NCBI RefSeq assembly: GCF_026965555.1
Contig: NZ_CP114040.1
Location: forward strand, 868,001 to 932,000
Reading direction: 5' to 3'
Length of the DNA stretch: 64,000 bases
From: Nannocystis punicea
Lineage (GTDB): Bacteria > Myxococcota_A > Polyangia > Nannocystales > Nannocystaceae
A model generated the notes under the pieces. The model made no database searches. It was not told the origin of the DNA and saw only the letters and a program-made list of their open reading frames with translations. The stretch's first letter is position 1. Each line of letters opens with the position of its first letter. Made by a program: the position numbers and the translations under genes. Positions 18,727 through 28,202 of this stretch are shown in pieces.

Positions 18727-20583
18727 CTATTCCTTCAGGTCGATCGGCCGCTCGTCGCGGCGGGCGGCCAGCGCCTGCACTGCCGCGCCGTCGTGGTCGC
18801 CGGCGGCGTCGACCAGGCGCGCGGGGTCGGGGGCGGGGCGCGGGCCGGCGCGCCAGCGCGTGAGCACCTCGGCGGCCGCGGCGGCGCGGGCTTCGGGGGG
18901 CGCGAGCGCGTCGAGGTCGACGCCGGCGGCGCTCGGCAGCCGGCGCAGGCCGCGGGCGGCGATCTGCCGCACCGCGTCGTAGGGGTCGGCGAGCAGGTGG
19001 GCGAGGAGCGGCGCGCGCCAGTCGGGGCCGACGACGTCGCCGCGGCCGAGCGCGTCGGCGGCCAGGGCCCGCTGGCCGGCGTCGCCCGAGATGGCCCAAA
19101 GGACAGCCGCGGAGACGGTCCGCTGATCGCCGTCGAGCTCGGGCTCGGGCTGGCCGTACCAGGCCCGCAGGCGGTCCGCGGTCCAGGCCAGCGGGCGATC
19201 GACGTGGCACAGGCTGCAGGCGTCGGGGCGGCCGGTGGCGAGCGTGACCGCCAGGTCGGGGCTGTCGATCACGTGGCTGCGGATCGCCTTGAGCAGGCCG
19301 TAGGTGGTCCGCGGCATGTGGCAGTCGTAGCACGAGACGCTGCCCGCCGGGTGGCGGGTGTGCGCCTGGATGTCCGGAAGGACATGGCACGAAGTACAGG
19401 CTCCGTCGCCGCGCGCCGACGCGGCCAGCTGGTCGTCGGGGTCGGCTCCGTGCAGCTGATGGCACGACAGGCACGACAGCTCGCCGCGCTGGAAGCAGGC
19501 GGTCTCGAGCAGGGCGGTGTACTCGCGGCCCGTGACGCGCACGTGGCCGTCGGACCACATGCGACCGGCGAGGTACTCCGGGTCCTCGTCGAGGACCGCG
19601 TCGAGCCACGGCTGGGCCTCGCGCACCGGGTGGCGGACCAACTGGCGATGCGGCGCGAGCGGCTCGCCGGGGCGGTAGGCGTCGCCGCGGGCCAGCCAGG
19701 CCGCCTCGTCGGGGAAGCGGGCGACGCCGTGGCACTGGCCGCACAGCTCGGCGCTGCGGCGGTGGTCGAGCCGCGCGGGCTGGACGATCGATGGATCTGG
19801 CTCCGAGGACAGGTGCAGGGCGTAGCGGGCGAGCGGGCTGCGGCGGGCGTCGACGTGGGCGCGGCCGGGGCCGTGGCACGACTCGCAGGCGATCCCGAGC
19901 TCGGCGACGCGGGTGTCGACGCGCTCGTCGTCGATCCGCGGCTGGCCGGCGACCGCGTGGCAGGGCACGCAGGCGCGGTTCCAGGTGTAGACGACGTCGC
20001 CCTGCGGCGGCCGCAGCAAGGTGCTCTCGACCGGGACCCACCGCTGCTCGTCGGTCAGCCAGGCGGAGGGGAAGGCGTGCAGCCGGCGGTCGCGCGGGCT
20101 CTCGACCCAGTAGACCTGCATGTGGTGGGCGCCGGTGGTCATGACGACGCGGCGGGTGACCGTCGGGACATGTCCCAAAGGTAAGCCGTCGGCGGCGCGC
20201 GCGAGCTTGACCTCGGGGTCGGGCAGCTCGGCCCAGAACTCGTCTCCGCGGCGCAGCGGGCGGTGCGGGCCGGCGGGGCCGTCCAGCGCGCGGCCGTCGA
20301 ACGGGGCGAGCACGCTGCCCGGGCCGGCGCGCTGGGTCATGGTCCGGTGGTAAGTGGCCGACCAACTGGCGTGCGCGGCCGGGTGACACGGGGCGCACGC
20401 GGCCGAGCCGACGTAGCCTGCCCGACCGACCGCGGGGGTGTGGCGGACCAGGGCGTCGTGGCTGCGCCGCCGCTGGTGGTGTTCGCCGAGGCGGCCGGCG
20501 ATCGAGGCGGCCGCGGCCGCGACGGCGAACGCGGCGACGGCGAGCAGCGGGGCGCGGCTCCGGGCGAGGCGCACGTCGGCCAT
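18727..20583 (-). CDS. Octaheme c-type cytochrome with C-terminal HEAT-like region
   Basis: A 618-residue exported cytochrome. An uncleaved or cleaved signal/anchor (LLAVAAFAVAAAAASIAG) is followed by eight CxxCH heme sites: CAPCH (63-67), CVPCH, CESCH, CGQCH, CLSCH, CTSCH, CYDCH and CSLCH. The first, within YVGSAACAPCHPAAHASW, is the cytochrome c554-type start. The last 150 residues have helical, HEAT-like repeats (DPYDAVRQIAARGLRRL). It probably carries electrons in the periplasm. The ATG at 20583 gives a proper signal sequence. It is the first gene of the minus-strand operon. Three palindromic elements lie in it (19090, 19369, 20155), one directly beside a heme motif. Confidence 0.88.
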   Translation of the reverse strand: MADVRLARSRAPLLAVAAFAVAAAAASIAGRLGEHHQRRRSHDALVRHTPAVGRAGYVGSAACAPCHPAAHASWSATYHRTMTQRAGPGSVLAPFDGRALDGPAGPHRPLRRGDEFWAELPDPEVKLARAADGLPLGHVPTVTRRVVMTTGAHHMQVYWVESPRDRRLHAFPSAWLTDEQRWVPVESTLLRPPQGDVVYTWNRACVPCHAVAGQPRIDDERVDTRVAELGIACESCHGPGRAHVDARRSPLARYALHLSSEPDPSIVQPARLDHRRSAELCGQCHGVARFPDEAAWLARGDAYRPGEPLAPHRQLVRHPVREAQPWLDAVLDEDPEYLAGRMWSDGHVRVTGREYTALLETACFQRGELSCLSCHQLHGADPDDQLAASARGDGACTSCHVLPDIQAHTRHPAGSVSCYDCHMPRTTYGLLKAIRSHVIDSPDLAVTLATGRPDACSLCHVDRPLAWTADRLRAWYGQPEPELDGDQRTVSAAVLWAISGDAGQRALAADALGRGDVVGPDWRAPLLAHLLADPYDAVRQIAARGLRRLPSAAGVDLDALAPPEARAAAAAEVLTRWRAGPRPAPDPARLVDAAGDHDGAAVQALAARRDERPIDLKE

Positions 20584-21012
20584 GATGGCACAACCGCAGG
20601 CGCGCGCCCGGGCCGCCGCAGCCGCAGGTGGGGCGCCCTCGGGGGGCAGGCCGGGGCGCGTCGGGCCCGGCGTGGTGCGGACGAGGCGTGCCTCGCTCGT
20701 GCTGCGCGGAGCTCGTCGTGTCGCCGCCGCTCGCCTCGCCTCGAGGCCGCGCGTGCGTGAGGAAGGTCGAGACGACTTCGGGCTCGCGGGCGTCGGGTGT
20801 TCGCCGGTCCGCCGCGGCCCGTCAGCGCGGGGGCCGCGATGTGGAATGTCCGAAGGGGCATGTCTTGAAGGACATATCAAGAACAGCCCCGCCCAGGGGC
20901 CCGCCGGGCCGCGGGGCGCGGTCTCGCCCGGCGGCGCGCGGAACAGCCCGCGCGGCCCGGCGCGTTGCACCGGCGCGCGCGCGCGTGATAAGAGCCGGAC
21001 TGGAGGTCGGCG
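20584..21012. other. Divergent intergenic region
   Basis: About 430 bp between the cytochrome and vgrG. I see no gene. It holds one phased CATG array (20845-20876) and, at its right edge, a GGAGG ribosome-binding site for vgrG. Confidence 0.6.
20845..20876. repeat. Phased CATG array, three cores
   Basis: AATG 20845, CATG 20859 and CATA 20873, 14 nt apart, with spacers TCCGAAGGGG and TCTTGAAGGA. It stands in the divergent promoter region. Confidence 0.8.
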
Positions 21013-23148
21013 ATGGATTCGGAGCTGCTGCTGGTCGCACGTCAAGCAGATCGCTCGTGTACGTTCGAGATCGAGGGGCTGACCGACAACTTCTGGGTCG
21101 TGCGCTTCAGCGGCAGCGAGGGCGTCTCGTCGCTGTACGAGTTCCACCTCGACGTCGTCGCCCGCCACATCGAGGTCGGCGAGCTGGTCGGTTGCAACGC
21201 GCTGCTCAAGGTGGTCGGCGTCGGCGAGCCGCGGCTGGTCCACGGGATCATCCTCCGCGCCGAGTACACCGGCGAGATGCGGCCGCGGGCGATGTACCGC
21301 ATCACCCTGGTGCCGGAGCTGTACAAGCTGCTCCTGCGCACGAACTCGCGGATCTTCCAGCAGATGTCGACGCCGGACATCGTGCGCAAGGTGCTCGACG
21401 AGTCCGGCATCCGCCGGCGGCTGCAGCAGTTCGAGCTGACCGGGACCTACGAGCCGCGCGACTACTGCGTGCAGTACCGCGAGAGCGACTTCCACTTCAT
21501 CAGCCGATTGATGGAGGAGGAGGGCATCACGTACTGGTTTGACCACGCGGCGACGCGGCACGTGATGGTGATCAGCGACCGGGCCGCCGGCGCGCCGCTG
21601 ATGAGCGGCGAGCCGACCCTGCCGTTCCGCGTCGACGACATGGTGCGCGACAAGGAGCACGTCGGGACCTTCCGCATGAGCGAGGAGATCCGCCCCGACC
21701 ACGTGACGCTGCGCGACTTCAACCTGAACAAGCCCGACTTGCTGATCGAGGCCGAGCACGCGGGGGCCCAGCCGGAGCTCGAGCTCTACGACTACCCCGG
21801 CGAGTTCCAGGAGGTCGCTCTCGGCAAGCGGCTGGCGAAGCACGAGTTCGAGGCGGCGCAGGCGATGCGACGGGTCGGCCGCGGCACCAGCGACTCGCCG
21901 CGGCTCACGCCCGGGTTCGGGTTCAAGCTGGCCGACCACCCGCGCGTCGAGCTCGACGGCGAGTACCGCGTGCTGCGCGTGCACCACTTCGGCGAGCAGC
22001 CCGGCACCATCGACCACACCGCCGACCAGGCGATGGTCTACCGCAGCGAGTTCACCTGCATCCCCAGCGCGGTGCCCTACCGGGCCCCGCGGGCGACGAC
22101 GCGGCCGGTGGTGCGCGGGGTCCAGACCGCGACCGTGGTCGGCCCGGCCGGCGAGGAGGTGCACGTCGACGACTACGGCCGCGTGAAGGTGCAGTTCCAC
22201 TGGGACCGCCTCGGCAAGTCGGACGACAAGTCGTCGTGCTGGGTCCGCGTCAGCCAGGCGTGGGCCGGCAACGGCTACGGGGCGATGTTCATCCCGCGCG
22301 TCGGCCACGAGGTGATCGTCGACTTCATCGAGGGCGACCCCGACCGGCCGATCATCACCGGCCGCGTGTATCACGGCCTCAACGCCACGCCGTACGCGCT
22401 GCCCGACCAGAAGACCAAGAGCACGATCAAGACCGAGACGTACACCGGCGGCGGCTTCAACGAGCTGCGCTTCGAGGACGCCAAGGGCGCCGAGCAGGTG
22501 TTCGTGCACGCCCAGCGCGACATGGACCTGACCGTGCGCAACGATCGCCGCGAGACGGTCGGCCACGACGAGCACCACAAGGTGCTGAACGACCGCAAGG
22601 CGCAGGTCGTCAAGGACGAGCACCGCACCGTCGGCGGCAACGCGATGACGAAGATCGGCGGGGAGGCCCACACCGAGGTCGTCGGCGCCTCGCACAGCCG
22701 GGTCAGCGGGGTCGCGAGCGCTCGCTTCGACTCCTCGGTCGACGTCGAGGCCGCGGGGAAGGCGACGGTCGGCGTCCTCGGCCTCGACCTCAAGATCACC
22801 GGGGCCCAGCGGATCTCGGTCGGCGGCTCGCACGACTGCAACATCACCGCCAACAGCGCCGTCAGCGTCGGCGGCGCCGCCAGCCTGAAGGCCACCGGCG
22901 CGGTGGTGGTCGAGGGCCTGACGCTCGTCTTGAAGGCGACCGCCGGCATCACCCTGCAGGGCCCGGGCGGCTTCATCACCATCGACGCCGGCGGCGTCAG
23001 CGTCGAGGGCGTCATGGTCAAGCTCAACAGCGGCGGCGCGGCGCTCGGCGGGGCCGCGACGTCGCCGGCCTCGCCGACCTCGCCGTCGGTCACCACGCCC
23101 ACCTCGCCCGCTGCGCCCACCCCGGCCGAGCAGGCCCCCACCGGTTGA
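21013..23148 (+). CDS. vgrG: Type VI secretion tip protein VgrG
   Basis: A 711-residue spike protein. The N-terminal gp27-like part runs from FEIEGLTDNFWVVRFSG through the YRESDFHFISRLMEEEGITYW motif. The gp5-like OB fold holds RVKVQFHWDR and GAMFIPRVGHEVIVDFIEGDPD. The beta-helix needle follows with repeats of the form VGGxxxxxV. The tail ends in a Ser/Pro/Thr stretch. GGAGG lies just upstream of the ATG. The PAAR gene follows after 14 bp, so the two make a spike and its tip. No other T6SS core gene is present, so this is an orphan vgrG island dependent on a system elsewhere. Confidence 0.95.
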   Translation: MDSELLLVARQADRSCTFEIEGLTDNFWVVRFSGSEGVSSLYEFHLDVVARHIEVGELVGCNALLKVVGVGEPRLVHGIILRAEYTGEMRPRAMYRITLVPELYKLLLRTNSRIFQQMSTPDIVRKVLDESGIRRRLQQFELTGTYEPRDYCVQYRESDFHFISRLMEEEGITYWFDHAATRHVMVISDRAAGAPLMSGEPTLPFRVDDMVRDKEHVGTFRMSEEIRPDHVTLRDFNLNKPDLLIEAEHAGAQPELELYDYPGEFQEVALGKRLAKHEFEAAQAMRRVGRGTSDSPRLTPGFGFKLADHPRVELDGEYRVLRVHHFGEQPGTIDHTADQAMVYRSEFTCIPSAVPYRAPRATTRPVVRGVQTATVVGPAGEEVHVDDYGRVKVQFHWDRLGKSDDKSSCWVRVSQAWAGNGYGAMFIPRVGHEVIVDFIEGDPDRPIITGRVYHGLNATPYALPDQKTKSTIKTETYTGGGFNELRFEDAKGAEQVFVHAQRDMDLTVRNDRRETVGHDEHHKVLNDRKAQVVKDEHRTVGGNAMTKIGGEAHTEVVGASHSRVSGVASARFDSSVDVEAAGKATVGVLGLDLKITGAQRISVGGSHDCNITANSAVSVGGAASLKATGAVVVEGLTLVLKATAGITLQGPGGFITIDAGGVSVEGVMVKLNSGGAALGGAATSPASPTSPSVTTPTSPAAPTPAEQAPTG

Positions 23149-23162
23149 GAAACGAGGAACCA

Positions 23163-23438
23163 ATGCCCCCGGCAGCCCGCGTCACCGACCTCCACACCTG
23201 CCCGTTGCCGCTGCACGTCGGCGGCCCGATCGCCGCCGGCGCGCCCAACGTGCTCATCGGCTTCCTGCCGGCCGCGCGGGTCGGCGACGCCGCCGTGTGC
23301 CTGCTCGGCGCCGACAGCATCGCCACCGGCTCGATGACAGTGATGGTCGGCGGCAAGCCGGCCGCGCGCATGGGCGACCCCACGACCCACGGCGGCGTGA
23401 TCACTGCCGGCTACCCGCAGATCCTCATCGGCGGCTAG
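23163..23438 (+). CDS. PAAR-domain spike-tip protein
   Basis: A 91-residue protein consisting of the PAAR fold alone, from MPPAARVTDLHTC to GGVITAGYPQILIGG, with the PAAR motif itself and HTC, GDAAVC and DPTTHGG supplying the usual Cys/His zinc ligands. It sharpens the VgrG spike. A GAGGA ribosome-binding site precedes the ATG. The next gene, a beta-propeller lipoprotein, is 237 bp away and is not an obvious effector. Confidence 0.93.
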   Translation: MPPAARVTDLHTCPLPLHVGGPIAAGAPNVLIGFLPAARVGDAAVCLLGADSIATGSMTVMVGGKPAARMGDPTTHGGVITAGYPQILIGG

Positions 23439-23457
23439 ACGGCGGCGGCGGGCCCGA

Positions 23458-23540
23458 GCTGCCCGATCGGACATGTTCGATCGGTACAACCGGCGACCGC
23501 GGGCCGGAGCTGCCCGATCGGACATGTCCGATCGGTCCAA
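23458..23540. repeat. Two 51-bp direct repeats, each holding a palindromic element
   Basis: The pair GCTG 23458 / CATG 23472 recurs as GCTG 23509 / CATG 23523, with the flanking sequence CCAACCGGCGACCGCGGG largely conserved. The copy-to-copy distance is 51 bp. Spacers are CCCGATCGGA and a palindromic TCGATC/CCGATC segment. It lies just after the PAAR stop. Confidence 0.8.
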
Positions 23541-23675
23541 CCGGCGACCGCGGGCGGGCTCGACGATGGCGTCGCCGGCGCAGAGGTCGGCGTACCCGTC
23601 CCGCCGGCGGCTCGCTGAGGTCTGCGGTCCGCTTCCAAGGGCGCGGCCGATCCGCTATGCGGACCTGGAGGTCCC

Positions 23676-25253
23676 ATGCGAATCGCCCCGCACACGTCCG
23701 TCCTCGTCGCCGCGCTCGCGGGCTGCGGCGCCGAGCCCACGCCGCCGACCGGAGCGGAGCCTCCGCCGCTGTGGGCCGACGAGCACTGCACGCTCGCCAA
23801 CCCCGCGCCCTATCCGCCGGCCGGCACGTACGCGAGCAATCACTCCGGGCGCGAGAACAGCAACGCGATCCCGTGCGCCGGCCCGCGGGCGTTCGACCTC
23901 GAGTGGCACGTCCTGGCGACGCACGCCTCGGCGCAGCCCAACACCTTCGCGCCCGACGGCGAGACCACCTACCTCACCACCACCCCCGGGGACGACGGCT
24001 GCAACGCGTTCGCGGTCGACACCGCCACCGGCGAGGTGGTGTGGAAGCGCTGCGACCTGCCGTTCGAGGCGCTGGCCTCGACGATCGACGTCGACGAGCA
24101 CGGCGACCTGTTCCTCACCGCCGGCAACACCGTGCGCGCGCTCGACCCGGCCACCGGCGCCGACCGGTGGGTCACCGCGCTGGCCAACACCAGCGCCGCC
24201 GGGGCCAGCTACGGCCTCAAGTTCACCGCCGACGGTCACCTGGTGACGCAGGTGTCCGATGGGACAGTTTACATGGTCGAAAGAACAGGCGGTAAGATCC
24301 TCGCCGAGCTCTCGGTCGCCGGCGAGACCGGGTTCGTGCCGGCCGAGCCGACCATGCTGCCGATCGAGAGCGCGCCCGACTACGTGCTCGCCCGCCTGCG
24401 CCGGCTGGTCGGCGACAAGCACTACGACCAGGCGATCGCCGGCCTCGGCGGCCTGCTCGGCGCTTCGGGTGGGTTCGCCGACAACACCGTGTGCACCACG
24501 GCGCGCCGGCAGGTGCTGGCGGTCGGCGGCGGGCCGGACAAGCACACGGGCGCCGCGGTGGCGCTCGACATCGTCGGGACCGCGGACGCACCTGACCTGA
24601 AGTTCAGGTGGGCGATGCCGCTGAAGGCGGGCAGCGCGAGCTCGGTGGTGGCCAGCAGCGACGGCGAGCGGGCGGTGCTCGGCGACGGCGACGGCCACAT
24701 CCACATGATCGACGTGCCGGCCTGCGACGACAACACCGACGCCGACCCGGAGCCGGACCGCTGCGCGCCGGCGTGGGTGTTCGCGCACCCGGGCGGGCGC
24801 CTGCTCGGCACGGTCGCGCTCGACGGCGACGGCACGGTCTACGCGTTCACCAGCGGCGCGGAGCGGGTCGAGGAGATCTACGCGCTGCGCGACCGCGGCG
24901 ACACTTACGAGCTCGAGTGGGCCAGCGACTTCGGGCCGAGCGCGCAGATGACGACGGTGCTGACCGTGACCGACGACGCGATCTACGGGGTGCTCAGCCA
25001 GGTCGAGCCGTCCGTCACCGTCGGCGTGCTGACGCTGCCGAAGTCGGTGAGCAACGAGGCGGTGGTGATCGACAAGGAGACCGGGGTGATCTTGCACCGC
25101 GAGAGCACGCCGGACTCGTCGCTGACAGAGCTGGTCCTGTCGCCGCGCGGCGAGCTGTTCCTGACCGCGCTCGGGATCTACGAGATCCTGACGCTCGACC
25201 CGAACGCGCGCGACCCGGTCGGCGGGCTGCGCAAGTACGTCGCGCGCGAGTGA
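23676..25253 (+). CDS. PQQ-like beta-propeller lipoprotein
   Basis: A 525-residue protein with a short signal peptide and lipobox (VAALAGC). No long Ser/Thr stalk is present, unlike its relatives in this window. The rest is a beta-propeller of the quinoprotein type: blades read as [44 protein letters not shown] and [14 protein letters not shown]. No metal or PQQ ligand set is evident, so it is probably a surface scaffold or sensor rather than a dehydrogenase. It contains one palindromic element at 24251, in frame. Confidence 0.8.
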   Translation: MRIAPHTSVLVAALAGCGAEPTPPTGAEPPPLWADEHCTLANPAPYPPAGTYASNHSGRENSNAIPCAGPRAFDLEWHVLATHASAQPNTFAPDGETTYLTTTPGDDGCNAFAVDTATGEVVWKRCDLPFEALASTIDVDEHGDLFLTAGNTVRALDPATGADRWVTALANTSAAGASYGLKFTADGHLVTQVSDGTVYMVERTGGKILAELSVAGETGFVPAEPTMLPIESAPDYVLARLRRLVGDKHYDQAIAGLGGLLGASGGFADNTVCTTARRQVLAVGGGPDKHTGAAVALDIVGTADAPDLKFRWAMPLKAGSASSVVASSDGERAVLGDGDGHIHMIDVPACDDNTDADPEPDRCAPAWVFAHPGGRLLGTVALDGDGTVYAFTSGAERVEEIYALRDRGDTYELEWASDFGPSAQMTTVLTVTDDAIYGVLSQVEPSVTVGVLTLPKSVSNEAVVIDKETGVILHRESTPDSSLTELVLSPRGELFLTALGIYEILTLDPNARDPVGGLRKYVARE

Positions 25254-25333
25254 CGGCCGCTCGCTTCGTCGCACGGCCGGGCGCCCGGTCGAGCGATGCG
25301 GCGTGAACCGGACCAGGATCTATCGACGTCCGC

Positions 25334-25351
25334 GATGTCCCGGCGGGCATG
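25334..25351. repeat. Palindromic element (single) between genes
   Basis: GATG 25334 and CATG 25348, 14 nt apart, with TCCCGGCGGG between. It lies in the 200-bp gap before the 46-residue-repeat gene. Confidence 0.7.
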
Positions 25352-25456
25352 TTCGCCGCCGAGCTGTCGGTGCGAGCACGAGGCGTCCGAGCGCTCGCTC
25401 GACGGAGCGGATGCGCTCGATAAACCTTCGCTCCCCGAAACGGAGGAGTTCGAACG

Positions 25457-26263
25457 ATGCTGAAGAGCGCTCTGATTGTTGGATTGGCCCTTTCGCTGGC
25501 GAGCGGCCCGGGCTCCGCTCCTGACGCGGCCGAGGAGGCTGAGCGTGGCGTGCGACGCGACAAGACCCGCTACAAGGTCGGCGACTGGGACGGGGACGGG
25601 CGGGACAACCTGGCGGTGCGGCGCGGGAATCACGTGCTGAAGGACATCAATTTCGACGGCGTGCACGACTTCGATCAGGGGTACGGCGGCGGCGGCCCGG
25701 AGGACGAATACCTGGTGGGCGACTGGGACGGAGACGGGCGGGACAACCTGGCGGTGCGGCGCGGGAATCACGTGCTGATGGACATCAACTTCGACGGCGT
25801 GCACGACCTCGACCAGGGGTACGGCAACGGCGACGACGAGGACGAGTACCTGGTGGGCGACTGGGACGGGGACGGGCGGGACAACCTGGCGGTGCGGCGC
25901 GGGAATCACGTGCTGATGGACATCAACTTCGACGGCGTGCACGACATCGACCAGGGGTACGGCAACGGCAACGACGAGGACGAGTACCTGGTGGGTGACT
26001 GGGACGGGGACGGGCGGGACAACCTGGCGGTGCGGCGCGGGAATCACGTGCTGATGGACATCAACTTCGACGGTGTGCACGACATCGACCAGGGGTACGG
26101 CAACGGCAACATGGAGGACGAGTACCTGGTGGGTGACTGGGACGGGGACGGGCGGGACAACCTGGCGGTGCGACGCAAGAATCACGTGCTGATGGACACC
26201 AACTTCGACGGCGTGCACGACATCGACCAGGGGTACGGCAACGGCAACCTCGAGGACCAATAG
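25457..26263 (+). CDS. Secreted protein of five 46-residue repeats
   Basis: A 268-residue protein with a signal peptide (KSALIVGLALSLASGPGSA). Five nearly identical 46-residue units follow, beginning at DNA positions 25581, 25719, 25857, 25995 and 26133. Each holds GDWDGDGRDNLAVRR, an Asp-rich DxDxDG loop like the calcium sites of FG-GAP/VCBS and integrin-type repeats, and NFDGVHD, a second DxxDG-like loop. It is likely a calcium-binding surface protein. A GGAGGAG site lies about 10 nt before the ATG. The near identity of units points to recent expansion. A strong hairpin follows the stop. Confidence 0.85.
   Translation: MLKSALIVGLALSLASGPGSAPDAAEEAERGVRRDKTRYKVGDWDGDGRDNLAVRRGNHVLKDINFDGVHDFDQGYGGGGPEDEYLVGDWDGDGRDNLAVRRGNHVLMDINFDGVHDLDQGYGNGDDEDEYLVGDWDGDGRDNLAVRRGNHVLMDINFDGVHDIDQGYGNGNDEDEYLVGDWDGDGRDNLAVRRGNHVLMDINFDGVHDIDQGYGNGNMEDEYLVGDWDGDGRDNLAVRRKNHVLMDTNFDGVHDIDQGYGNGNLEDQ
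25581..26260 (+). repeat. Tandem repeat, 138-bp unit, five copies
   Basis: Unit starts (GCGACTGGGA or GTGACTGGGA) are at 25581, 25719, 25857, 25995 and 26133, exactly 138 bp apart. Copies 2-4 are almost identical. Confidence 0.95.
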
Positions 26264-26281
26264 TCGGGGCTGGCCGCGACG

Positions 26282-26310
26282 ACGAGCCCCGGTCGAAGGC
26301 CGGGGCTCGT
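26282..26310. terminator. Hairpin terminator between convergent genes
   Basis: ACGAGCCCCGG (26282-26292) pairs perfectly with CCGGGGCTCGT (26300-26310), with a 7-nt loop. It lies 19 bp after one stop and 12 bp before the other, so it can serve both strands. No U-run follows. Confidence 0.8.
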
Positions 26311-26321
26311 GAACAGCGACG

Positions 26322-26810
26322 TCAGCCGACGCGGCGCGGGGCCGCGAGCTCCTTTTCGTAGGTCCCGACCAGCTCGGCGCGGGCGAGGATGTGCCCGGCG
26401 ACCGCGGCCTCGAGCTCGGCGCGGGTCGGCGCGTGCAGGGCGTCGAGCCGCGTGTCGAGGGCGTAGAGGGCGAAGAAGTAGCGGTGGCGGCCGATCGGCG
26501 GGCACGGGCCGCCCCACGCGGTCTTGTTCCAGTCGTTCTTGCCGTGGCGCGCGCCGGTCGGCAGCCTCGCGGCGGCGCCGGGCGGCAATGCGCGCAGGTC
26601 GGGCGGCAGGTCGACGACGACCCAGTGGACCCAAATGCGGCGCGGCGCGGCGGGGTCGGGCGCGTCGGGGTCCTGCACGAGCAGGGCGAAGCTCTGGGTG
26701 CCCTCGGGGACGTCGCTCCATTCGAGCGGCGGCGAGGTGTCGTCACCCTCACAGGTATGAGCCCGGGGGATCGACCCCATCGATTCGAACGCGGGAGAGC
26801 GGAGCTGCAT
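26322..26810 (-). CDS. YbhB/YbcL-type PEBP protein (Raf kinase inhibitor-like)
   Basis: A 162-residue cytoplasmic protein of the phosphatidylethanolamine-binding family. It has the family landmarks SPPLEWSDVP, LLVQDPDAPD, WVHWVVVDLP and the closing GPCPPIGRHRYFFALYALD. Bacterial members have no agreed function and bind small anionic ligands. Start at the ATG at 26810 matches the usual family N-terminus. Confidence 0.93.
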   Translation of the reverse strand: MQLRSPAFESMGSIPRAHTCEGDDTSPPLEWSDVPEGTQSFALLVQDPDAPDPAAPRRIWVHWVVVDLPPDLRALPPGAAARLPTGARHGKNDWNKTAWGGPCPPIGRHRYFFALYALDTRLDALHAPTRAELEAAVAGHILARAELVGTYEKELAAPRRVG

Positions 26811-26885
26811 GGCGCCGCGAGTGTATGCAGGTCGGCGATTGCGCCGGGGCGCGCATCATTTCAGGCGAGTTACGGGCCGGGCGGG

Positions 26886-28202
26886 TCACGCGCCCGTCGA
26901 TCGGGCGCGGCCGTCGCCGTCGACGGAGTAACCGAGCAGCTCGAGGATCCGGTAGGTGCCGGTCTTCGGCAGGCGCATGAAGCCCGACCACGCGCCGGCC
27001 GCGAGCGTGCCGTCGAGCAGCCACTCGTCGATCCACTGCGCGGTATGCCGCGGGTCCCACTGCTTGAAGCCCGCGCCGGCCTCGAGCAAGAAGCGACGAT
27101 TGAGCCGCTCGTGGTGGCCCACCGGCCGCGCGCACACCAGAGGGATCCCCAGGGCCGCGAAGAAGCTCAGCTCCGACGGCTTGGTGTAGAGAATGTCGGT
27201 CTCCGCCAGCAGCGCGTTGAAGGCGGCGAAGTACGCGGGCACCGAGTCCGCCTGCAATACTCGTACACCCTCGTGCGAGTCCAGCCCCGCGCGGTGGAGC
27301 TGGCCCTTGAAATAATCGGCGACCGGCTTGCGCACGCCGGCGACCAGGGCGAGGCGCAGGCGGCCGGCCTCGATCGCGGGGCGCATGCGCGGCAGGAACA
27401 GCTCGACCATCTCGGCCTGGGCTCCGGCGCCGCCGACGGCGAAGGTGAGCAGCGGCGCGATCGACCTGCCCTCGGGGACAGCTCCGAGGAACAGCCGCAA
27501 TTCGTCGCGGTACATGGCGCGGAAGCTGCCGGTCGGGTCGAGGCGGACCAGGCGCTCGCGCAGGCGCTCGCGCAGGCCGGCGAGGTCGGGGCCGCCGAGC
27601 AGGCCGGGCGGCAGGGGGAAGCCGGTGACGACGATCTGCGCCGGGGGCACGCCGTAGACCCGCAGGCGCCGCATGGCCCGCTGGCTGGGCACGAGGTAGC
27701 GGATCTTGCTGCGCCGCGGGAGGATGGGGGCCCAGATCCGGTGGATGTCGGTGTCGGTGACGACGCAGTCGATGCGGTCGAGGCCGGCGTGATCGGCGAT
27801 CAGCGCCGGCGCGTAGAACGTGGTCAGGAGCGGCCGACCGCTGCGCTTCAGCTCCTCGACGAGGCCGGACCCGAGGCCGCGGTCGATCATCCGCCGCAGG
27901 GCGCGGATCGACAGGTCGGGGGCGCTGAGGTCGCGGTATGGATAGAGGTGCGGGATCGCCGTCAATGCGTCGAGCACCGCCCGCAGCGGCCGGCCGACCA
28001 CCGGCACCTGCGAGCCGCGCGAGATCAATTCATAAAAGGCGCGCGAGCGGGCCCAGCGCTCCTGCTCGCGCGCGTCGGCCAGCGGGGCGCGATCGACGTG
28101 CAGCACCTGGACGCCGAGCGGCTCGGCGAGCGCGTGGGCGGCCCGCAGGTGGCCGTAGCCCATGTCGATGGCGACGACTGCGGGGCGGCGGTCGTAGGTC
28201 AC
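26886..28202 (-). CDS. GT28-type glycosyltransferase (diacylglycerol glycosyltransferase-like)
   Basis: A 438-residue GT-B enzyme. The N-terminal MGYGHLRAAHALAEPLG motif matches the GxGHxxAA start of MGDG synthase and processive diacylglycerol glucosyltransferases. TDTDIHRIWAP and VVTGFPLPP follow in the middle. The nucleotide-sugar site reads TKPSELSFFAALGIPLV, with GHHERLN after it. It probably adds a sugar to diacylglycerol to make a phosphate-free glycolipid. Its GTG start overlaps the TGA of the upstream GT2 gene. One palindromic element lies inside (27465). The divergent BtaAB genes support a lipid role. Confidence 0.75.
   Translation of the reverse strand: MTYDRRPAVVAIDMGYGHLRAAHALAEPLGVQVLHVDRAPLADAREQERWARSRAFYELISRGSQVPVVGRPLRAVLDALTAIPHLYPYRDLSAPDLSIRALRRMIDRGLGSGLVEELKRSGRPLLTTFYAPALIADHAGLDRIDCVVTDTDIHRIWAPILPRRSKIRYLVPSQRAMRRLRVYGVPPAQIVVTGFPLPPGLLGGPDLAGLRERLRERLVRLDPTGSFRAMYRDELRLFLGAVPEGRSIAPLLTFAVGGAGAQAEMVELFLPRMRPAIEAGRLRLALVAGVRKPVADYFKGQLHRAGLDSHEGVRVLQADSVPAYFAAFNALLAETDILYTKPSELSFFAALGIPLVCARPVGHHERLNRRFLLEAGAGFKQWDPRHTAQWIDEWLLDGTLAAGAWSGFMRLPKTGTYRILELLGYSVDGDGRARSTGA

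Noticed and set aside
20628..21542. Plus-strand frames overlapping the cytochrome and vgrG starts
   Set aside because: They are out of frame with vgrG, whose domain sequence is unambiguous, and have Arg-rich shadow composition.
26761..26800. tRNA-like GATTCGAACGCGGG sequence
   Set aside because: It lies within the first codons of the PEBP gene and no cloverleaf can be drawn around it.
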